A stretch of DNA of 64,000 nt, taken from positions 54,560,205-54,624,204 of the forward strand of contig NC_089226.1 of the NCBI RefSeq assembly GCF_963924675.1, read 5' to 3'. The notes beneath the pieces were generated by a model. It saw nothing but the letters and a program-made list of their open reading frames with translations. It did no database searches and had not been told where the DNA came from. The stretch comes from Phocoena phocoena. Taxonomy: Eukaryota > Chordata > Mammalia > Artiodactyla > Phocoenidae. The stretch's first letter is position 1, and every line of letters starts with the position of its first letter. The position numbers and the translations under genes are program-made. Positions 57,841-64,000 of the stretch are shown piece after piece.

Positions 57841-60199
57841 GTAATGATGGACTGTCATGCAGGAGACACCATGAGCATATAACAATTTAACAAGCCTTCT
57901 GGGGCACCTGGTGTATGGTCCCTGAGGATGGGAACAGCCACAGATAGGTTTAGTCTGGGAAGGCTTAGAGGGCCATACACTGTGCTGTGGGAACTTGGGG
58001 AAAGCAAGCTTAGTTCTCAGAAAAGGCATAATGGATGGTCGAGCTGGGCCTTTAAGGGTAGGTTGGATGGTAACAAAATGAGCTAAGGAGGGCACCGTGG
58101 GCACTGGAAACGCCATGAGCCGAGGCCCGGGAGCCGTGCAGGTGAGGCTCCACGCAGGGCCTCCGCACAAAGGGAGCCACATGCAGTACATGCAGAGTGC
58201 TCACGGTGCCCGTCTCCCTCAGGTGAGTGCACAGAGAGATAGCCTGCAGGCGGCACCATCCCAGAGGACCAGTGAGTCAGGGTCGGCTGGGAGGCAGGCG
58301 TGTGATCCTTGTCGTGAGCCCCTAGCTGCCCGGGGCGAGACACGGTGGCGGTCAGTGAGCTCAACCGGACTCAGCTTACTTAGCCTTCTGCACAGCTGAG
58401 AGCTTTGTCCCAACTAAAGGGCAGTTCTGGGCACACGACCTTGTCAGCTGTCTGTTCCTCCCCGAGGCATGCAGAGGGACGGTCAGGGAGGGTGCTCTTG
58501 AGGGAACCCTAAGGCACTTTGGCGTGACCACTTGGTGAGACCTGCCACCAAACAGGGCCCCTGCATGCTGGAAGGCCAGCAGTAGCTGTCACCTCAGGCA
58601 CCTCCTACAGCTCTTTGCCCTTTTATGAAGGGCAAGCCTTCTGATGCTAGGTTCTGTCTTTGGGCCAGAGCTCCCTGTGCAGAGGTGGCCATGGCACCCC
58701 CCTTGCCAACACCTCAGTGCCCTACACAGCCCCCCAGGCTAGGGTGTGGTCACTCCGCTTTGTAAACTTCTATGTGGCCTAAAACATAGCGCTTTTGTAA
58801 CTGCACCTTTGTTCACCCCAAACTTCCAGGTTTCTTTTACAAATTACTCCTAAAACAGGCTACTGTAAGTGGAGGCATAGCCAAGATCAGCCTAGGCCAA
58901 TTTCACTTGTGTCCAGAGCACCAGCCCATCCCTTTCCTGAACTGTGGTCTGTTCACACTGACCACCTGAGTCTGCCTGTATCCCAGGGGCCTCAGGGCTG
59001 GTTGGGCAGTTGGCAGGGAAATGAGACCCCGTGATCATCTTGCAGAGCAAAACAACCTTGATAACTGGCCCATCAAAGGGAGGGGCCCAGGCTTCTTTCC
59101 AGGCCCTGTGGGGTCCTGGCTCTGGCAGCTCCATCTATCCAGACAGCCCCGTGACCTCAGTCTCCTTCAGAACCTTCAGGACAGTGTGGCACCAAACAGC
59201 TGTGGAGACAGTCTGGTGGCATGCTCACCCCAGTCTGGGGTACAGGGACCAAGGGGGGCCCTGAAGAGAAAAGTTGGCCTATGGAAACCAGAGGATCACT
59301 GAGCAACCCATGGTACCCAGAACCCCACCCAAAGGACAACAAAATAAGCTCTGTGGTGCCACGGCTTAGCTCTGACTTCTGGGCAGGGAGTACATGCCCA
59401 GTCAGGTGTGACTGACCTCACTGCCCCCTCTCCTGGACCTATTTTCCACCAAGTTCCCTGGCCCTCCCACCCCAATATATGTATTGGGGAGTATTTCAAA
59501 GCCTTTATCAACATTTCCCAGTTAACGGACGGCCCTAGAGTGGTCCACCCCATTCTTATGTCAGTCCCTCCCAAAAGCCTAGGTTCCCTTTTACTGAGGT
59601 GCAGGGTAAAGGCTCAGCTGAGTCATAAATCCTCTAGATCCTGCTGCATTGTGACATGGGTTCTCCCTTCCCAACCCCAATTAGTTCACTTTATAAATCC
59701 AGTACTGAATTTGCTTAAAAAACACCCTTTTGTTTGGCATCTCATAGGTTGCCAAGCTCCTTCCTGTCCATAGTTTCATCTCACAGAACCAAAGAATGAC
59801 CATGCCATGCCATTCCACACCTCGCCTGCCCTTTACTACTTTGTCTACGTAGCAAACATCTGCTCATCCTTCAACACTCTGCATAAGCCTTGCCTCCTTG
59901 GCTCACCAAGTAGAGTTACTCCCAGCCCGCTTTGTACCACCCTATATCTGGTGTGGACTTTTATCAGCATACTGCAGCTGTTCACAGGCAGTGTTGTGCG
60001 GGTAAATATTTAACAACAACTAGCTCTCATGGACACGCACTGATCTGTAGCATCAGCCAATTTCCATGGTGTAAATACTCTCACAGTAGTCAATTTCAAG
60101 TCACCAACATGAAGTCACTGATCATCGGGGAAGAGAGGCACACAATGGGCTCTGGAGAGCCAGAGGGAGCGTGCTCCAGCACACCTCCGTGTCCCCCAC

Positions 60200-60290
60200 T
60201 GAACCGCATGCTTCTGAGGGCCAGGGCTCGGGCTGGCTCTTTGTATCACCAGTGCTCAGCACACAGAAAGTGCTCAATCTATGTTTGAGG
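60200..60290 (+). repeat. L2 3' end relic
   Basis: 'ctgagggccagggctcgggc', 'tgtatcaccagtgctcagca', 'cacagaaagtgctcaatcta'. Confidence 0.78.
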
Positions 60291-60447
60291 GACTCTGCCA
60301 CCTGTGGAATAAGACATTTTTACCTCCTTGATGTCCTCTCTTGTTCAAACTCCACCTTGCTCAAAAGTCTTGCTCAAACTTTTTCCTATAACACAAGAAA
60401 AAGTCCAAAGTTCCTGGCTCTTTATATACAGGCTTCAACCTACTTAA

Positions 60448-60680
60448 GAGCACGGATTCTGGAGTTAGACTGCCTGGAATCATATCCCGGCTTTGCCACT
60501 TAACGGCTATGTGACCTCTGGCCAGTTACTTAACCTCTCTCTTTCCTTGTCTGTAAAGCTGTGGTAATAGTACCTACAACCCACGGGGCCGTTGTAAGGG
60601 TTTGATGAGGAATACATCTTCAGCTTTTTGAATAGGGCCAGGAGTATAGTAAGTGCTCTACTTACTGCATGAATTACTAC
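60448..60680 (+). repeat. MIR relic
   Basis: 'gagcacggattctggagtta', 'ctttgccacttaacggctat', 'taacctctctctttccttgt', 'tagtaagtgctctacttact'. Confidence 0.88.
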
Positions 60681-62194
60681 CATTACTATAATTATTACTA
60701 TCATCATCATCATTATTTTCTGTCCTCATCCTTCACTGCTGTCTCGCTTGCTCACGCCCTCAGTGTCCCCTGCATAATCCACGTGGATTTTTAACTCCTG
60801 ACCTTTGCCCAAGGCACTCCTAATGCTTAAAGCATCCCACCTCTCCTCACCAGTGACCCAAACCTGTCCATCCACAGTGCATACCCTTCTCACCCTCTCC
60901 ACCACTGAGCCCTTCCTCCTCTGGTCTTTCAGTGCCCTTCTGGTTGGCATCCCCAGGGATCTGAGAATCAGATCTCAAATCACATGGTCTGTTTATTCAC
61001 ATACTCTTTTGAACGCCTAACGTATACCAACCCCAGGGCTGGGCTCTGAGAAAGCAAAGGTGAACCCTGCACATTCCTCCCTCAGGCTGTGCAGTGGGGG
61101 AGAGAGACAGGTAAACAAATTCCAATAGGATGGGCAGTGCTAAGGTGGAAGTCTGTTACAGGTGGAGTGGACCACAGAGATAGGATAGCCTCAATGTTGA
61201 CACCACTTTACAGTTTAACAAAGCACTTTGCTTTCTTTTACTCATTTAATCCTCCCAAAAAGGCTCTGAGAGAAGCAACACAGGAGGGGCTTTTTTTTTA
61301 ATAGATGAGGATGAAACGACTTACATGTGAACACACTGTGTGTAAGTACAGTGCCTGAACATAGTAGGCCCTTGGATAATTATGAAATTGAATTATATGT
61401 CATTTAATTCAAATTAAGTGGCCAAGTCAAGGTGAGAAACCAGTCTGAATCCTCCTTCAGGATTATTTCCCCTCAGTTGTGAGGCCAAGGACAGAACCAG
61501 GTCTCCAAGTGCCAGGACTCTGATCCAGGCTTTTCCACAATGTTCCAGGTGACCTCGGGTAAATCACTTCACTGAGCTGGGCCAGAGAGCAACCTCGGTC
61601 GAAGGCAAAAAGGTAATCTCTACCAGCTAGAAGTCTCTTCTAGCCAGAGTTGGCTGGAAGCACGATCCCGCTAACTCTGGAGCTATGTGAGCAGAGGCCA
61701 AAAAAATCCCTTGATGGGGCTGTCATGGGCTTCTAGCACTGGACCGGCCCCACTAGTCTTCTCCCAGCCTTTTGTGCTGTGAACACAATACTTGGTGACG
61801 GAGCAGTCCTGGGATTTTTGTATTTTCCGGTGTGAAATGCTGGACGTTACTAAGTGCCTCTGGAGCTAAAACAACCAGGCAAAGTGGAGTCACTCAGATG
61901 TCATGTCGTACTACTAATATTCCCTTGAGTGAAGTCCAAAAGCTTTTGCGAGGATGAGGCTTATTCCACTGAAACGTGGTGCTCCCCACCTCCTTAGAAG
62001 GGGAGGCAGATTAGACAAATCTCAGCATCCCCCCATCATCATTCCTGAGCAAAGAAAGGGGCTTCCTTACTTGGCAGCTAAGAAAAAGGGCTGTCAGAAC
62101 ATGACATTCACTGGCTATTTTTGGCATAGAATCTGAGAATGTTGTCCTAGAAGGAAACTTGTAACTGACCATCAAAGGCAAAGAGGAAAGAGAA

Positions 62195-62370
62195 CTGGCT
62201 TTCAGTCAGGCAGACCAGTCCAAATCCTGGCTCTGCCGTGTGACTTTGGCAAGCACCACCATCTCTCTCTGTCTCAATGACTTCATCTAGGAAGTGGGGA
62301 TAAAAATACCTGCATTCCCTACATTGTAGAGTGATTATAAGGATGAAGTGAGAAGTACATGGAGAGCGCC
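62195..62370 (+). repeat. MIR relic
   Basis: 'gctttcagtcaggcagacca', 'tgccgtgtgactttggcaag', 'gtctcaatgacttcatctag', 'gattataaggatgaagtgag'. Confidence 0.85.
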
Positions 62371-62704
62371 TGGCTCCCTCCTCTTGGCCCTGTACTTCGT
62401 GCTCTCCACACTGGATGGGGAGATCTCTCCTAAAGCAGGGACTACCTCTCACACCTCTATATCCCTGGCCTGCAGCACACTGCTTCCAAGGGGAGCTCCT
62501 CAGTTCACATTTGTTGAATAAATGACTGAACTCCACCTCTTTACCCTTATGCGTGAGGAAACAGGTCCAGAGTGGTGGAGGGACTTGTCCCAGTTACACA
62601 GCCAGGGAGGACCCCAGGACCCTTGACTCTCAGCCCTCTCTCTCCCATACACTACGCCTTGTGCATGCCACATTTGGCAAAGCCCTCTTTGCACATTGGA
62701 GCCT

Positions 62705-62765
62705 TTCTTCTTCTTCTTCTTCTTCTTCTTCTTCTTCTTCTTCTTCTTCTTCTTCTTCTTCTTCT
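62705..62765. repeat. (TTC)n trinucleotide repeat, about 20 units
   Basis: A pure TTC/GAA-type tract followed by a T run. It is bracketed by the direct repeat ttggagcctttcttctt (62696-62712 and 62770-62786). Confidence 0.95.
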
Positions 62766-63543
62766 TTTTTTGGAGCCTTTCTTCTTTCAACCTCTTGGTT
62801 GGCGAGCAGCAGACTTGGAACAAGAACCCAGGTCTGTCAGGTTCCAAAGCCATGAGCTCATTTTATGAGGTGCACCAAAAGCTCAAGTGGGGCCTAAGCA
62901 GCTTTTTAAATCTGTTTCCCAGCCATGAGTTTAGCTAGTTCTGAAGGTGATAAGCATCAGTTGGGAAGATGCCTCACCACCCTACCTCCCTGCATAAATC
63001 TGACGTGGAACAATGGCCAAAATCCGAGGCTGAAGGCCAAATGGCCCTGCCTGCTCCCCTTCAGTAGATCTTTGTTGCCAAAAGCAAAGAAACAGGACAT
63101 ACTCTCTTTCATCAATTCTAAGACACATATTTTTTCACATTCCAACATCTCTGAAATCAGGAGACTTAACAATTGATAGTATCTTTCAATGATAATTGAC
63201 ATTATGTATTCTTATGTGGTAAAACATAAAATAAACTTGTATCTTGAAATTGTCTTAGGTTAAATGAAATCCGACATTAACCAACAGAGGTAATGTCACT
63301 GCAGGTCTGCATACCCTTTCCCCTGGGCTAATTAGACCCTGGAAGCTTTGCCCCTGGCCCAACATCCTTATTTTACAGATAGGGAAAATGGCCAGGGCCA
63401 CAAACCAATCAGTGGTAGGGCTGGGTCAGCGTCCTGTGAGCTGGACCTGCTCCTCCCGCCTCCTTTATTGTTATTAACACTTCTAATCCTCACCAGAGCC
63501 CTGTGAGTTAGGAACAATTTACTGTCCCTATTTTCCAGATGAA

Positions 63544-63833
63544 TGCTATGGGATGAATTTTGTCCCCCCAGAATTCATATGTAGAAGTTATATCCTCCAG
63601 TACCTCAGAATACAACTGTATTTGGGGGACTTCCCTGGCGGTCCAGTGGTTAAGACTCTGCGCTTCCACTGCAGTGGGCGCAGGTTCTATTCCTGGTCAG
63701 GGAACTAAAAGCCCGCGTGCTGCATGGTGCAGCCAAAAAAAAAAAGAATACAACTGTATTTGGAGGGTATTTTAAGAGGTAATTAAGTTAAAAGAGGTCA
63801 TTAGGATGGACCCTAATCCTATAGGACTGGTGT
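63544..63833 (+). mobile_element. MaLR/MLT1-like LTR, interrupted and cut short
   Basis: It begins TGCTATGGGATGAATTTTGT, then 'cagtacctcagaatacaact', and after a SINE 'gaggtaattaagttaaaaga' and 'ggaccctaatcctatagg'. A second SINE starts at 63834, so the right part of the LTR lies outside the window if present. Confidence 0.82.
63626..63745 (+). mobile_element. Compact SINE inside the LTR
   Basis: Head 'gacttccctggcggtccagt', end 'gcatggtgcagcc' plus A tail. It has a perfect 18-bp target-site duplication, gaatacaactgtatttgg, at 63608-63625 and 63746-63763. Confidence 0.96.
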
Positions 63834-64000
63834 TCTTTTTTTTTTGCGGTACGTGGGCCTCTCACTGTCGTGGCCTCTCCCGTTGCGGAGCACAGGCTCC
63901 AGACGCACAGGCTCAGCGGCCATGGCTCATGGGCCCAGCCGCTCCGCGGCATGTGGGATCTTCCCAGACTGGGGCACGAACCCGTGTCCCCCGCATCGGC
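63834..64000 (-). mobile_element. CHR-type SINE, short form, reverse, cut by window end
   Basis: T run, then 'gcggtacgtgggcctctcac', 'ccgttgcggagcacaggctc' and 'aacccgtgtcccccgcatcg' to the last base. The SINE head would follow outside the window. Confidence 0.93.

Larger units (their letters stand above)
54618..57850 (+). other. KCTD21: KCTD21 terminal exon (5'UTR end, CDS, 3'UTR)
   Basis: The acceptor polypyrimidine tract and tag end at 54617; 30 bases of 5'UTR precede the ATG. After the stop at 55430 a 3'UTR of about 2.4 kb is likely. AATAAA at 57818-57823, in a MIR/L2-like stretch, is the best placed poly(A) signal I can see. The 3' end is an inference. Confidence 0.55.
57850..63543. other. 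Intergenic stretch downstream of KCTD21
   Basis: No gene recognised. It includes an L2 3' end (60200-60290), MIR relics (60448-60680, 62195-62370), an (ATC)n scrap at about 60690-60712 and the (TTC)n tract at 62705-62765. 58080-58360 is moderately CpG-rich but holds no convincing exon. In human the next gene in this direction is ALG8, which is not reached here. Confidence 0.5.

Noticed and set aside
58080..58360. CpG-containing stretch that might be an exon or a second promoter
   Set aside because: No convincing open frame, splice pair or known protein text; CpG density is modest.
62500..62868. Poly-Ser, poly-Leu, poly-Phe and poly-Lys frames
   Set aside because: Translation of the (TTC)n tract.

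Overview
This is a mammalian nuclear window, almost certainly from a cetacean. It carries more than twenty copies of a tRNA-derived SINE of the cetacean/hippo CHR type. The heads read ggcttccctggtggcgcagt and the tails are A-rich. Full-structure L1 retrotransposons sit beside ancient eutherian repeats (MIR, L2, MaLR LTR, a TIR DNA transposon). The species is inferred from repeat families only.

Layout. 1-24480 is a nested graveyard of L1 elements in + orientation, with SINEs and one TIR DNA transposon inserted into them. I see no host exon there. 24835-41900 carries the 5' half of USP35 on the minus strand: a non-coding first exon in a CpG island, then six coding exons whose phases join perfectly and encode residues 1-463. 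The catalytic cysteine falls at residue 450, as in human. The exons for the rest of the peptidase domain are not in the window, so intron 7 runs off the left edge and is at least 24.8 kb. 41400-42160 is a CpG island acting as a bidirectional promoter. 42130-54617 is the intron of KCTD21 on the plus strand, and 54618 begins the single coding exon of KCTD21 (260 aa, intact). 57850-64000 is intergenic, holding MIR, L2, an MLT1-like LTR piece and SINEs.

Gene logic. USP35 is a deubiquitinase and KCTD21 is a BTB adaptor for Cullin-3 ubiquitin ligase. They lie head to head, as on human 11q14.1 (KCTD21-USP35), viewed here in the opposite direction. The shared promoter is CpG-rich, I see no TATA box, and it holds two sequences resembling ZNF143 sites.

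I found no previously undescribed gene system. The most informative signals are the insertion histories readable from target-site duplications, the large L1-driven growth of a USP35 intron, a composite L1 5' end, and an LTR ending 45 bp before the KCTD21 coding exon. Boundaries of old repeats are approximate, and family names were assigned from memory of consensus sequences, not by a search.
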